From Spirochaetales bacterium (GTDB lineage Bacteria > Spirochaetota > Spirochaetia > SZUA-6 > DRHE01), in assembly GCA_016935715.1 (NCBI GenBank), contig JAFGQJ010000245.1:1-29169 (forward strand): a stretch of 29,169 nucleotides of DNA. The letters run 5' to 3'. The notes beneath the pieces are model-generated. The model was given only the letters and a program-made list of their open reading frames with translations, made no database searches and was not told the origin of the DNA. The position numbers and the translations under genes were made by a program. Position 1 is the first letter of the stretch, and every line of letters starts with the position of its first letter. This document shows, one piece after another, positions 1 to 7,410 of the stretch.

Positions 1-1
1 C

Positions 2-1021
2 AGGAAGGCACCCTTCGACCTGTTCTTCGTCAACTACAAACCCGGGGTCAAGCTGTACGTGAAGCGGGTGTTCATCACCGACGACGAAAAGGAGCTGCTG
101 CCCACCTACCTGCGCTTCATCCAGGGCGTCATCGACTCCGAAGATCTTCCCCTCAACGTGAGCCGGGAGATGCTCCAGGAAAACCAGGTTCTGCAGAACA
201 TCCGCAGCGCCTCGATCAAGAAGATCCTCGGAGAGCTGGATACGATCGCCAAAAATACACCCGAGAAGTATGAACAGTTCTATGCGCAGTTCGGCGTCTG
301 CCTTAAGGAGGGAGTGTACCAGGATTTCGGCAACCGCGATGCGCTGCTGGAGCTGCTTCGCTTCAAATCCACCACGGAGAAGGGGCTGACCAGCCTCCAG
401 GGCTACAAGGAGCGGATGGGAAGCGAGCAGAAGGCGATCTACTACATCACCGGCGGTACGGAGGAGAAGCTGCGCAATTCCCCGCTGCTGGAGACCTACA
501 AGGAGCGGGGGCTCGAGGTGCTGATCATGGATGACGAGATCGACGAGCTGGTGGCGCCGGTCATCGGCCGCTACCGGGACGTGGAGCTCAAATCGGTGAG
601 CAGAAGCGGCACCGCCGAGGATCTGAAAACCGAAGCGGACAAGGAGAAGGAGAAGGAGATCAGCCCCCTGCTCAAGAAGATCAAGAAGATCCTGGGGGAG
701 GAGGTCAAGGACGTGCGCGCCTCCACGCGCCTCAGCGATTCCCCATCCTGCATCGTGGCCGACGACAATGACCCCACCATCCAGATGCAGCACATCTTCA
801 AGGCCCTCGGGCAGAAGGACGTACCGGAGGCCAAGCCGATCCTGGAGATCAATCCCGACCACGCCATCGTCAAGAAACTGGCCGTCACGGAGGACAAGGA
901 GCTGACGGAGGATATCAGCAGGCTGCTGCTGGAGCAGGCCCTGATCGTGGAAGGAGCGGAGCTGGCCAGTCCGGCGGATTTCGCCAGGCGGCTGAACCGG
1001 GTCATCGACAGGTCGCTGTGA
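2..1021 (+). CDS. htpG: Chaperone protein HtpG (Hsp90 family), 3' part only
   Basis: The frame is open from base 2, so the gene begins before the window; the visible 339 residues are the middle and C-terminal domains of bacterial Hsp90. The frame opens with RKAPFDLFFVNYKPGVKLYV, runs into a segment typical of the middle domain (FITDDEKELLPTYLRFIQG, then the VDSEDLPLNVSRE-type stretch, here IDSEDLPLNVSREMLQ), and includes a later piece with YYITGG that resembles family members. The C-terminal dimerisation region (roughly the last 120 residues) follows a lysine/glutamate-rich linker and ends normally at TGA. HtpG is a cytosolic ATP-dependent chaperone; its N-terminal ATPase domain must lie upstream. 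tRNA-Leu follows 62 bases downstream with its own promoter. Identification rests on motif recall and is secure; the partial status is due to the window edge, not damage. Confidence 0.96.
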   Translation, partial: RKAPFDLFFVNYKPGVKLYVKRVFITDDEKELLPTYLRFIQGVIDSEDLPLNVSREMLQENQVLQNIRSASIKKILGELDTIAKNTPEKYEQFYAQFGVCLKEGVYQDFGNRDALLELLRFKSTTEKGLTSLQGYKERMGSEQKAIYYITGGTEEKLRNSPLLETYKERGLEVLIMDDEIDELVAPVIGRYRDVELKSVSRSGTAEDLKTEADKEKEKEISPLLKKIKKILGEEVKDVRASTRLSDSPSCIVADDNDPTIQMQHIFKALGQKDVPEAKPILEINPDHAIVKKLAVTEDKELTEDISRLLLEQALIVEGAELASPADFARRLNRVIDRSL

Positions 1022-1030
1022 GCCGCGTCA

Positions 1031-1060
1031 TCGACAAGCAGCCGTCATTCCAGGTATAGT
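1031..1060 (+). promoter_or_regulatory. sigma70-type promoter for tRNA-Leu
   Basis: TCGACA at 1031-1036 and TATAGT at 1055-1060 are separated by 18 bases, matching the consensus at 5 of 6 positions in each box. Transcription would begin near 1067, about 17 bases before the mature tRNA 5' end. Seen in sequence; activity is inferred. Confidence 0.7.
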
Positions 1061-1083
1061 CATCGGTGAACGGCGATCGAGAA

Positions 1084-1169
1084 GCCGGAGTGGTGGAATT
1101 GGCAGACACAGAGGACTTAAAATCCTCTGACCCGTAAGGGTCGTACGGGTTCAAGTCCCGTCTCCGGCA
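1084..1169 (+). tRNA. tRNA-Leu, anticodon UAA
   Basis: The sequence folds as a class II tRNA. The 7-bp acceptor stem is GCCGGAG (1084-1090) with CTCCGGC (1162-1168), followed by discriminator A at 1169. The anticodon stem GAGGA/TCCTC (1111-1115 with 1123-1127) encloses the loop CTTAAAA, giving anticodon TAA at 1118-1120. The long variable arm is GACCC-gtaa-GGGTC (1129-1142). The T arm has the usual GGTTCAAGTCC core. The 3' CCA is not encoded, so it must be added after transcription. The tRNA reads leucine codons UUA and UUG. The 3' end borders a stretch that looks less like the rest of the chromosome; tRNA-Leu genes are common integration sites, but I found no second copy of the tRNA 3' end within the window. 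Confidence 0.97.
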
Positions 1170-1420
1170 GATCGACTCCGCCACCGAATCACCCCTCGGA
1201 ACCATCAAATTCCCGCGCTGCATCCTTGACATGACGTTGTCCATGGATGTCGTATACAGTCCGCGGCGGTACGTCAAACCAACAACACAATCTGTCCGAC
1301 AATGACCGAACAGCGCCGAGCTCTCTGCTCTGCGGATTGGTCAGCCTGGCGCATGGAGCCTGCTTCCAACCCATTTGATACAGGACGGTCCGGAAAATCG
1401 TGGGCGAAGAGAGGCAATCG
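1170..1420. other. 251-base gap without a recognisable gene
   Basis: This lies between tRNA-Leu and the 3' end of the sigma factor gene. The reading frames that cross it do not resemble proteins I know and look like chance frames. A TTGACA at 1228-1233 has no acceptable -10 box at normal spacing. No T-run terminator is visible after the tRNA. Confidence 0.5.
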
Positions 1421-2179
1421 CTACTCGGACAGTAACCGCTGAAGAGCTTCCGCCTCCATCGGCTCGTCAGGGAAGAATCGCCGAACGTCATCTTCATCGG
1501 CCACATCACGAAGCGTGGTCCGCATTACCTCCTTGAGCTTGCTGTCCGGCGGATGATTCCGAAGTTTCTGCAGGATTTCCGGTGCCGCCGCGATGGCAAA
1601 CCCAAGCTTCGACTCGCAGGTGCAGTCGCCGCTCTCCGCCGCCCATTGGCACCGACCCGAGAAATACGATTTGAGCGACGCTTTGGCACGGTGGAGGCGC
1701 GCCTTGACCGTGTTCTTGCTCACGTCCAGGATTTGTGAAATGTCATCGAGCGGGAATCCGAGCATTGCACGAAGTACGTAGACGGCTCGCTGTTCGTCGG
1801 TGAGGCGGCGGGTGACGAAATGAACGCATGCGCGCTGGATCTCGGCCAGAAGCTCGTCGTAGATGTAACGGGACTCGGGATCGCGGCGCCACCGGTCCAC
1901 GTCGTCCGGCAAGTCGTCGGCGTAGGCATGCACCGCCTCGTCCAGTGATTCGAAGAAACGGTTATCCAGTCTGCCCCGCGCACGGAGGCCCGCGTTCAGC
2001 GCGATGCGGTAGATCCAGGTGTATACGCTGCTATCGCCGCGAAACCGATGGAGGCTGCGATGTACCTGCAGAAAAGTCTGCTGTGCTACGTCTTCGGCAT
2101 CCTGCCGGTTCCCGGTAATACGATAAGCGAGATTGTAAACCCGACCACCGTACTCCCTGATCAGCGCATCGGTATCCAT
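1421..2179 (-). CDS. ECF-type RNA polymerase sigma factor with a Cys-containing C-terminal extension
   Basis: A sigma-70 family protein of the extracytoplasmic-function class (252 aa from the ATG at 2179). Region 2 lies at about residues 7-75 (YNLAYRITGNRQDAEDVAQQ, then FLQVHRSLHRF and the WIYRIALN segment). Region 4 lies at about residues 115-170, with the helix-turn-helix signature PLDDISQILDVSKNTVKARL. About 75 extra residues follow, starting with GRCQW and GDCTC; similar Cys tails occur on some ECF factors, so a redox- or metal-sensing role is possible but not shown. An in-frame TTG at 2236 would add 19 residues; I prefer the ATG because family members start close to region 2, though neither start has a well-spaced ribosome site. 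No anti-sigma factor gene is adjacent. The divergent neighbour is a membrane protein, which could be its target or regulator (inference). Codon use appears less biased than in flanking housekeeping genes. Confidence 0.88.
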   Translation of the reverse strand: MDTDALIREYGGRVYNLAYRITGNRQDAEDVAQQTFLQVHRSLHRFRGDSSVYTWIYRIALNAGLRARGRLDNRFFESLDEAVHAYADDLPDDVDRWRRDPESRYIYDELLAEIQRACVHFVTRRLTDEQRAVYVLRAMLGFPLDDISQILDVSKNTVKARLHRAKASLKSYFSGRCQWAAESGDCTCESKLGFAIAAAPEILQKLRNHPPDSKLKEVMRTTLRDVADEDDVRRFFPDEPMEAEALQRLLSE

Positions 2180-2279
2180 CTTCTGCAAACCCTGTGTTCC
2201 CGGAATCAGTCTACGAAAAAGCCGCTGAATTTTCAATCCTACCGTAACTTTCCGCGATCTGTTCGATCAAATAGTGGTG

Positions 2280-2582
2280 ATGAACGATAAGGCTGGATGC
2301 GTGAAGAACGAGACCGGGGCGGATCTCTGCACACTCGCCAATCTGTGCTCGTTCTCGCGAGTTCTGCTGCTGCCGTAGAATCCGCTGGGGCAGTATGTCG
2401 GTGCTGTCATGATGACGCTATTCCTGGTTGCCACGATAAGCAGTTCCGTCGACCCGCGGTATTGGGAGCGCGTCGTTCGTTCAGTCGGTGTACCGGTCGC
2501 CGGATTCATATGCATGACTGTCCTTGAGAATGTTCTGGGCCTTCTCGGAACGAGAGGAGCAAAACATGGGGAAACTGCGTAG
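2280..2582 (+). pseudogene. Reading frame interrupted by one TAG; small membrane-protein remnant
   Basis: A frame starting at the ATG at 2280 is open except for a TAG at 2376-2378, and stops with TAG at 2580-2582 (about 100 codons). Before the stop it reads DLCTLANLCSFSRVLLLP; after it come GQYVGAVMMTLFLVATISSS and, about 20 residues on, GVPVAGFICMTVLENVLGLL. Two hydrophobic segments and protein-like composition continue on both sides of the stop, which argues for one broken gene. Its last 17 bases overlap the start of the next gene, the arrangement expected of an operon partner. The N-terminal part loosely recalls CDP-alcohol phosphatidyltransferases (NxxSxxRxxLxP), but their DG-AR-G-D-D motif is absent, so I give no function. 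Alternatives are a sequencing error at 2376, or a 57-aa protein starting at the ATG pair at 2409/2412, although that start has no ribosome site. Confidence 0.5.
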
Positions 2583-3396
2583 CCAAACCCACAAGACTGG
2601 AGATAATCACGTACGGATTCTGGAGGCGCCCGCTATGACTCATGATGCGAACGGTGGAAGGCCAGGGCTGTTGAGTTTGACAGCCCTCGAACCGCAGAAG
2701 AGGCACTCCTGGCGAACACGAGATCAATGGTTCGTTTTCGCTTCGGTGTCGGCCGCAATGCTCGTACTGACCGAGGTGCTGAGTCCGTCGGCCGATGAGC
2801 ATTTCCGGCGATTCCTCGGTAGTGCCGATCCGTTGTTCGTCGTCGCGGCCATGGCAGTATTGGGCGGAAGTTGCCTCGCTGTTCTGCGGCTGATCGGCAG
2901 GCTCGAGATCCTGAAGGGACCCACGACACTGCGAGGCATGGGGTTTTCTGCAGTAGCTGCAACCCTTCTCGCTTCTGCAATCATCGTCGCCGACTTCATA
3001 GTCCGTTATCCGGAGGATATTAACGTTCCGGTACCGGAGGCTCTGCTATTCTACCCGGTCATCGGATTCGTCGCTGAGATTTTTTTCCACGTATTGCCAA
3101 TGGCAGTGTTATCCCTGGCAGGGCAGCTCCTCTGTGGACGTATGAGCACGCAGCGCATGCTGTGGATAGCGATGGCGCTGGCTGCAGTCACGGAACCTAC
3201 CTTTCAGGTGACCTTCATGGCAGATCCATTCTCGTGGGCAGCCGTATACACCTGGTTTCACGTTTTCGTGATCGCCTGCTTGCAGCTCTACGTGTTTCGG
3301 CGCTTCGACTTCATTTCCATGTACTCATTTCGACTGTTCTACTACGCGTACTGGCACATCATCTGGGGCGTGATCCGAATCCAAGTGCTATTCTAG
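2566..3396 (+). CDS. Polytopic membrane protein, possibly a degenerate CPBP-like (Abi) family member
   Basis: 276 aa. The ATG at 2566 is chosen because GAGAGGAG (2552-2559) sits six bases upstream; in-frame TTG (2524) and ATG (2530) starts lack this. After about 60 hydrophilic residues the protein has roughly seven hydrophobic segments. The fourth contains GFVAEIFFHVLP and the last contains FYYAYWHIIWG. Their placement recalls CPBP intramembrane proteases, which carry EExxxR in a middle helix and a His in a late helix. Here the Glu pair and Arg are replaced (AEIFFH), so protease activity is doubtful and the family assignment is tentative. The gene overlaps the broken frame upstream by 17 bases and is divergent from the ECF sigma factor, so all three may have arrived or functioned as one cassette. 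I do not recognise a specific function. Confidence 0.8.
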   Translation: MGKLRSQTHKTGDNHVRILEAPAMTHDANGGRPGLLSLTALEPQKRHSWRTRDQWFVFASVSAAMLVLTEVLSPSADEHFRRFLGSADPLFVVAAMAVLGGSCLAVLRLIGRLEILKGPTTLRGMGFSAVAATLLASAIIVADFIVRYPEDINVPVPEALLFYPVIGFVAEIFFHVLPMAVLSLAGQLLCGRMSTQRMLWIAMALAAVTEPTFQVTFMADPFSWAAVYTWFHVFVIACLQLYVFRRFDFISMYSFRLFYYAYWHIIWGVIRIQVLF

Positions 3397-3460
3397 TTTG
3401 GTGCGGTCGGCTGGCTGACTCCGAAGTGATCGCGTGCCGGCAGCACGTCCAGGCGCACGC

Positions 3461-4384
3461 TCAGTTGATCGTCTTCTCCGAATCGGGTGGTTCCCGGGGC
3501 TGGCTCGGCTGCCCGCTCTCCCCCGCCTGCCCGGAGGCCGCTTCGCGCACCCCGGCGTCCCCCTCCCCGCCCGCCGGCTGCTCGAACAGCCAGCGCTTGG
3601 CATCCCGGATGATGCCGTTGAACAGCACGATCTGGATGTGTCTGCTGTTGGACTCGATCTTTCTGTCCCACTGCTCCGAGGTGTAGCGCTCCGCCAGGCG
3701 CCTGCGCTCATCCTCCACCCGGTGGGCGAGCTGCGGGTCGACTGCGCTGAAAAACGACAGGCCATGCACGGCAAGCAGCTCCAGAACCGGGTCTGGCTTC
3801 GATTCGAGAAGATCGAGGAGGGTGACCTTGGCGGCATCAAACTGACGCTGCAGCAGCAGCGAGGAGGCGTAGCTCCAGCGCAGCCAGCCCCGGTGGGGCA
3901 CGTCTTTTCGCTCCGCCGCCCGTCCGAAATAGGTTTCCGCCGACTTGGGATCATCCCTCATCTTCAGAAGGTGGGGAATGCCGAACTGCAGCGCGAACGC
4001 CCGCAGGAGACGCGGCTTTTTCTCCCGAAGATGCGTTTCCAGATCGGATATCTTGTCTATGTTGGAGGTAACCACGCAGGCGTTGATCAGCATTTTGGCG
4101 GTGGCCCTGCTGCAGCGGCTCTTCTGGTACACCCGCCGCTCCAGCAGACGGATCAGTCCGCGCCAGTCCTCCGATTCCAGCAGCCGAAAAAGTTTCCAAT
4201 TCGTCAGAAAATAGCCGTTAATTATGATGAGAGTCAGCAGGAACAGCGCGCCGGCGATCCAGTTCTTCGAGACGAATAATTCAAAATAGCCGCCTCCCAG
4301 CAGGAGCAGAGGCATCAGGAAGATGAAACCAAAGGACAGAAGAATCACCGCATTGAACAGGATGTAGATGGTTTTAAATTTCAT
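3461..4384 (-). CDS. Membrane-anchored TPR-like protein of unknown function
   Basis: 307 aa from an ATG at 4384; AGG of TAGGT lies about seven bases upstream. Two hydrophobic segments lie near the N-terminus (about residues 5-32 and 42-62), followed by a soluble region of short helices. That region includes SAETYFGRAAERKDVPHRGW and then a leucine-rich helix pair around residues 180-195, in the spacing of weak tetratricopeptide-like repeats. Near the C-terminus come NSRHIQIVLFNGIIRDAKRW and then a Gly/Pro/Ser-rich tail of about 40 residues that is probably disordered. The topology suggests the repeat region projects from the membrane as a protein-protein interaction module. It is divergent from the HD-GYP gene with a short shared upstream region. 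I do not recognise a named family. Confidence 0.82.
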   Translation of the reverse strand: MKFKTIYILFNAVILLSFGFIFLMPLLLLGGGYFELFVSKNWIAGALFLLTLIIINGYFLTNWKLFRLLESEDWRGLIRLLERRVYQKSRCSRATAKMLINACVVTSNIDKISDLETHLREKKPRLLRAFALQFGIPHLLKMRDDPKSAETYFGRAAERKDVPHRGWLRWSYASSLLLQRQFDAAKVTLLDLLESKPDPVLELLAVHGLSFFSAVDPQLAHRVEDERRRLAERYTSEQWDRKIESNSRHIQIVLFNGIIRDAKRWLFEQPAGGEGDAGVREAASGQAGESGQPSQPREPPDSEKTIN

Positions 4385-4400
4385 AGAATATACCTATAAT
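4373..4400 (+). promoter_or_regulatory. Promoter for the HD-GYP / uridine-kinase operon
   Basis: TTTAAA (4373-4378), a 16-base spacer and a perfect TATAAT (4395-4400) face the HD-GYP gene. The start point would be near 4407, giving a leader of about 60 bases. The -35 box overlaps the first codons of the divergent gene at 4384. Confidence 0.5.
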
Positions 4401-4468
4401 GCGAGTGTTCCCGGTTTGAAAGCCTTTTGCAAGTGCCGAAACCGGGTTTCCAGCGAAGAGGTGAGCTG

Positions 4469-5620
4469 ATGAAGGAGATCTCTGTATCGGAACTGCAAAC
4501 GGGCGACTATTTCGACTCCCCCGTATTCCTGGACGATGCTTTCATCCTCCTGTCTCCCGACACGCCCGTTACTGAAGAACTGATTCAGCGGCTGAAACAG
4601 TGGGGATACGAGAACGTACTCTGCGACGGCCGGGTCGCCCAGGCTCCGGCATACACCAGCTCCGGCGCCGCCGCCACGGCCGTCTCCGTCCTCGACATGG
4701 ACATCAGGGAAAAACAGGAGATAGAGGAGGCCAGGAAGCTGTACTACGCCCTGGTCAACTTCACCCTGGAATCCTTCAAGAAATTCAAGGAGGACGGCAA
4801 GCTGAACATCCCGCGGGTCAGCGAACGGATCAAGCTGTTGATAGACATGGTGAAGAGCAGCCGGGATGCCATCCTGCGCTATGCCGAGTTCTCCTATCCC
4901 TCGGAAAACTACATGTACGTGCACAGCGTCAACAGCGCGATCCTGGCCCTCGCCATCGGGGATCTGATGAAGCTGCCCCCCCACCGGATGATCGAGCTGG
5001 GTCTGGGAGCCCTCCTGCACGACATCGGCATGCTCAAGCTCCCCGATGCCGTGTATCTGAAGGAGGAGAACCTGTCGGAGAAAGAGTTCCAGATCGTGCG
5101 GGCGCATACGACATTGGGTTACAAGATCCTCAAAAGCTTCTCGGTTGCCGAGGAGATCGCCCTGGCCGCCGAGGAGCACCACGAGCGCCTCGATGGATCC
5201 GGATACCCGAAAGCCCTGAGCGGCGAGGAAATTTCCCTCTATTCCCGAATCGTAGCGGTGGTGTGTTCCTACGACGCGATCACCTCCAAACGGCTGTTCA
5301 AAACACAGAACGACCCCCATGCCGCGGTAATGGAGCTGCTCAAAGAAAGAAACACGAAATATGACGAGGCGGTCGTCCGTTCTCTGATCGTGTGCCTCTC
5401 AGCCTATCCTCTGGGCAGCCTGGTCCTGCTCTCCGACGAATCGATCGGCAGGGTGACAAAGATCAATCCGGAAAGCCCCCGTTTTCCCTTCGTGCAGGTC
5501 CTGATAGACGGGGAAGGCGGCTCGATCGAGGAACCCCTGTTGATCAAAACCGCGGAGAGCGACGGAGTTTCGATTCAGCGCTGCCTGAGCCCGCAGGAAG
5601 CGGAGAAACTGGATCTATGA
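4469..5620 (+). CDS. HD-GYP domain protein with one altered metal-ligand position
   Basis: 383 aa; the ATG at 4469 has AAGAGGTGA just upstream, whereas a start 14 codons earlier has no such site. An N-terminal domain (about 1-90) of the type that often precedes HD-GYP domains is followed by the catalytic-type domain. Visible signature residues are H152, H184-D185 (LLHDIG), H213, H237-H238 and the GYP loop (HHERLDGSGYP). HD-GYP proteins are cyclic-di-GMP phosphodiesterases that bind two or three metals. Two differences stand out. The Asp normally found in AVADxYDA is Cys266 (AVVCSYDA), and the usual Lys after HDIG is Met. The domain may therefore be catalytically weak, or bind ligand without cleaving it. 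The stop overlaps the next start (ATGA at 5617-5620), so the two proteins are probably made together. A role in c-di-GMP signalling is inferred from the family. Confidence 0.92.
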   Translation: MKEISVSELQTGDYFDSPVFLDDAFILLSPDTPVTEELIQRLKQWGYENVLCDGRVAQAPAYTSSGAAATAVSVLDMDIREKQEIEEARKLYYALVNFTLESFKKFKEDGKLNIPRVSERIKLLIDMVKSSRDAILRYAEFSYPSENYMYVHSVNSAILALAIGDLMKLPPHRMIELGLGALLHDIGMLKLPDAVYLKEENLSEKEFQIVRAHTTLGYKILKSFSVAEEIALAAEEHHERLDGSGYPKALSGEEISLYSRIVAVVCSYDAITSKRLFKTQNDPHAAVMELLKERNTKYDEAVVRSLIVCLSAYPLGSLVLLSDESIGRVTKINPESPRFPFVQVLIDGEGGSIEEPLLIKTAESDGVSIQRCLSPQEAEKLDL

Positions 5621-7278
5621 AGCTCAATCTAAGCTTTCCCTCCGGCCGCACTGAGCACTACCCGCCCGGTACTCCGGTAGCGGAGATCTTCGAGCACAGC
5701 GAGTTCACCCCCGATAAGACGCGGCCGGTGGTTGCAGCCCTGGCGAACGGAGCCCTGGTCAGCCTCACCTACCGTGTAGAGGTAAACTCCAGCGTGGAAG
5801 CGGTGCCGCTGGACAGCCGGCTCGGAGCCAATGTCTACAGACGGTCCCTCTGCTTCCTGCTCACGATCGCGGCCAGGCAGCTGTTTCCGGACAGGCGGCT
5901 GATCATCGGCCATTCACTCGGCCGGGGCTATTTTTACTACTTCGAGGGGCATGCCTCGGTCCCGGCGGAGGAGATCGACCTGCTGACGGGGAAAATGCGG
6001 GAGATCGTGTCGGAGGGCTATCCGATTCTGCGTAAGGTCATTTCCTATCCCGAAGCGGTTCGATATTTCGAGGAGAACAATCAGCGGGATACGGTTCTGC
6101 TGCTGAAGAACCGAAACGATCAGAAGATCGCCGTGTTCGCCTGCGGCGGGTACATGGACCTGGCCCACGCACCCCTGGTGCCGAACACCAACCTGCTGGA
6201 CGTGTTCGACATCATCTCCTACCCTCCGGGATTCCTGCTGCGCTATCCGCCGTGGAACCATCCGCAGCAGCTGGCTGAATTCAGGGAAAATCCGGTTCTG
6301 TTCTCCATCTACAGGGAATACAAGGATTGGGGGAAGATACTGAACGTGCAGTGCGTGGGACACCTCAACGATCTGATCAACGCCCGCAGGGTGCGGCAGT
6401 TCATCCAGGTGGCCGAGGCCCTTCACGACAAGAAGATCGCCCTGATCGCGGACAAGATCTGTGAACGCCGGGACGAGGTCAAGCTGGTGCTGATCGCAGG
6501 CCCCTCCTCCTCCGGAAAGACCACGTTCACCAAGAAACTGGCCATCCAGCTGCAGGTTCTGGGAAGGAATCCCTTTCCCATCTCTCTGGACGACTACTTC
6601 CTGCCTCGGGAACAGACTCCCCTCGACGAGGAGGGAAACTACGATTTCGAGAGCCTGTGGGCGATCGACGTGAAGCTGCTGAACGACGATCTTCTGCGCC
6701 TGACGGGGGGAGAGGAGATCCACCTGCCCCGGTTCGACTTCCACACGGGGCAGCGCACCAGGGCTCCCAAACCCCAGGCGCTGCCCGACAGGGCCCTCAT
6801 CCTCCTGGAGGGAATCCACGGGCTCAACGACGAGCTGACTCCCGCGATCCCCCGGGAGCAGAAATACAAGATCTATGTATCGGCCCTGACACAGCTGAAT
6901 CTGGATGACCACAACCGAATTTCCACGACGGACAATCGCCTGCTGCGCCGGATCGTCAGGGATTCCCAGTTCAGGGGGCACAGCGCCTCTGAAACGCTGC
7001 GGATGTGGGAATCGGTGCGGCGCGGCGAAAACAGGAACATCTTCCCTTTCCAGAATACAGCCGATTCCGCCTTCAACTCGGCTCTGGACTACGAGCTGTC
7101 GGTGTTGAAGGTCTATGCCGAACCCCTGTTGAAGAGCGTGAAGCCCGCCCAGGAGGGGTTCCACGAAGTCCTTCAGCTCCACTCCTTCCTGGAAAACTTT
7201 GCTCCGATCCCCCCCAGCTGGGTGCCGGAGTACTCCATCCTGCGGGAGTTTATCGGAGAAAGCGCCTTCAAGTATTGA
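5617..7278 (+). CDS. Nucleoside (uridine-type) kinase with N-terminal TGS and ThrRS-like second domain
   Basis: 553 aa, starting in the ATGA overlap with the HD-GYP gene. Residues 1-65 look like a TGS domain. Residues 70-220 resemble the second additional domain of threonyl-tRNA synthetase (IGHSLGRGYFYYFEG, later YPEAVRYFEENN). From about residue 280 comes a phosphoribulokinase/uridine-kinase P-loop domain with Walker A GPSSSGKTT at about 295-303, SLDDYF after the first strand-helix, and LLEGIHGLN. This fused architecture is a known but poorly studied group usually annotated as uridine kinase or nucleoside kinase. The likely reaction is ATP-dependent phosphorylation of a nucleoside to its monophosphate (pyrimidine salvage). 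The TGS and synthetase-like part suggests RNA or nucleotide sensing (inference). Coupling to an HD-GYP gene hints at a link with nucleotide signalling but does not prove it. Confidence 0.92.
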   Translation: MKLNLSFPSGRTEHYPPGTPVAEIFEHSEFTPDKTRPVVAALANGALVSLTYRVEVNSSVEAVPLDSRLGANVYRRSLCFLLTIAARQLFPDRRLIIGHSLGRGYFYYFEGHASVPAEEIDLLTGKMREIVSEGYPILRKVISYPEAVRYFEENNQRDTVLLLKNRNDQKIAVFACGGYMDLAHAPLVPNTNLLDVFDIISYPPGFLLRYPPWNHPQQLAEFRENPVLFSIYREYKDWGKILNVQCVGHLNDLINARRVRQFIQVAEALHDKKIALIADKICERRDEVKLVLIAGPSSSGKTTFTKKLAIQLQVLGRNPFPISLDDYFLPREQTPLDEEGNYDFESLWAIDVKLLNDDLLRLTGGEEIHLPRFDFHTGQRTRAPKPQALPDRALILLEGIHGLNDELTPAIPREQKYKIYVSALTQLNLDDHNRISTTDNRLLRRIVRDSQFRGHSASETLRMWESVRRGENRNIFPFQNTADSAFNSALDYELSVLKVYAEPLLKSVKPAQEGFHEVLQLHSFLENFAPIPPSWVPEYSILREFIGESAFKY

Positions 7279-7283
7279 ATCCG

Positions 7284-7312
7284 TTGAAGTGCAGAAAGAA
7301 CTGTAGTATAGT
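7284..7312 (+). promoter_or_regulatory. sigma70-type promoter for the NTF2-repeat protein
   Basis: TTGAAG (7284-7289), 17 bases, then TATAGT (7307-7312). The start would be near 7319, leaving a 5' leader of about 92 bases. Two possible hairpins lie in the leader: CGCAATC/GATTGCG (7331-7337 with 7356-7362) and GGCCG-aaacat-CGGCC (7373-7388). No known riboswitch class was recognised. Confidence 0.7.
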
Positions 7313-7410
7313 AGAGGGGTAACATCCCCTCGCAATCCATAGATCGCGAAGGGAAGATTGCGCTATCAGGCGGGCCGAAACATCGGCCGGCACAAATTGG
7401 GAGGTACAGG

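Noticed and set aside
1170..3460. Attachment-site repeat of the tRNA-Leu 3' end, which would mark an integrated element
   Set aside because: I looked for the T-arm and acceptor sequence downstream and found no copy; no integrase gene is present.
4394..5320. 308-codon minus-strand frame opposite the HD-GYP gene
   Set aside because: Antisense shadow; the HD-GYP frame has motifs and a ribosome site.
5914..7335. 473-codon minus-strand frame opposite the uridine-kinase gene
   Set aside because: Antisense shadow of a gene with clear motifs; composition is Gln/Val/Leu-rich as expected from the reverse of its codons.
7331..7388. Riboswitch in the leader of the NTF2-repeat gene
   Set aside because: Two small hairpins only; no consensus of a known class was recognised.
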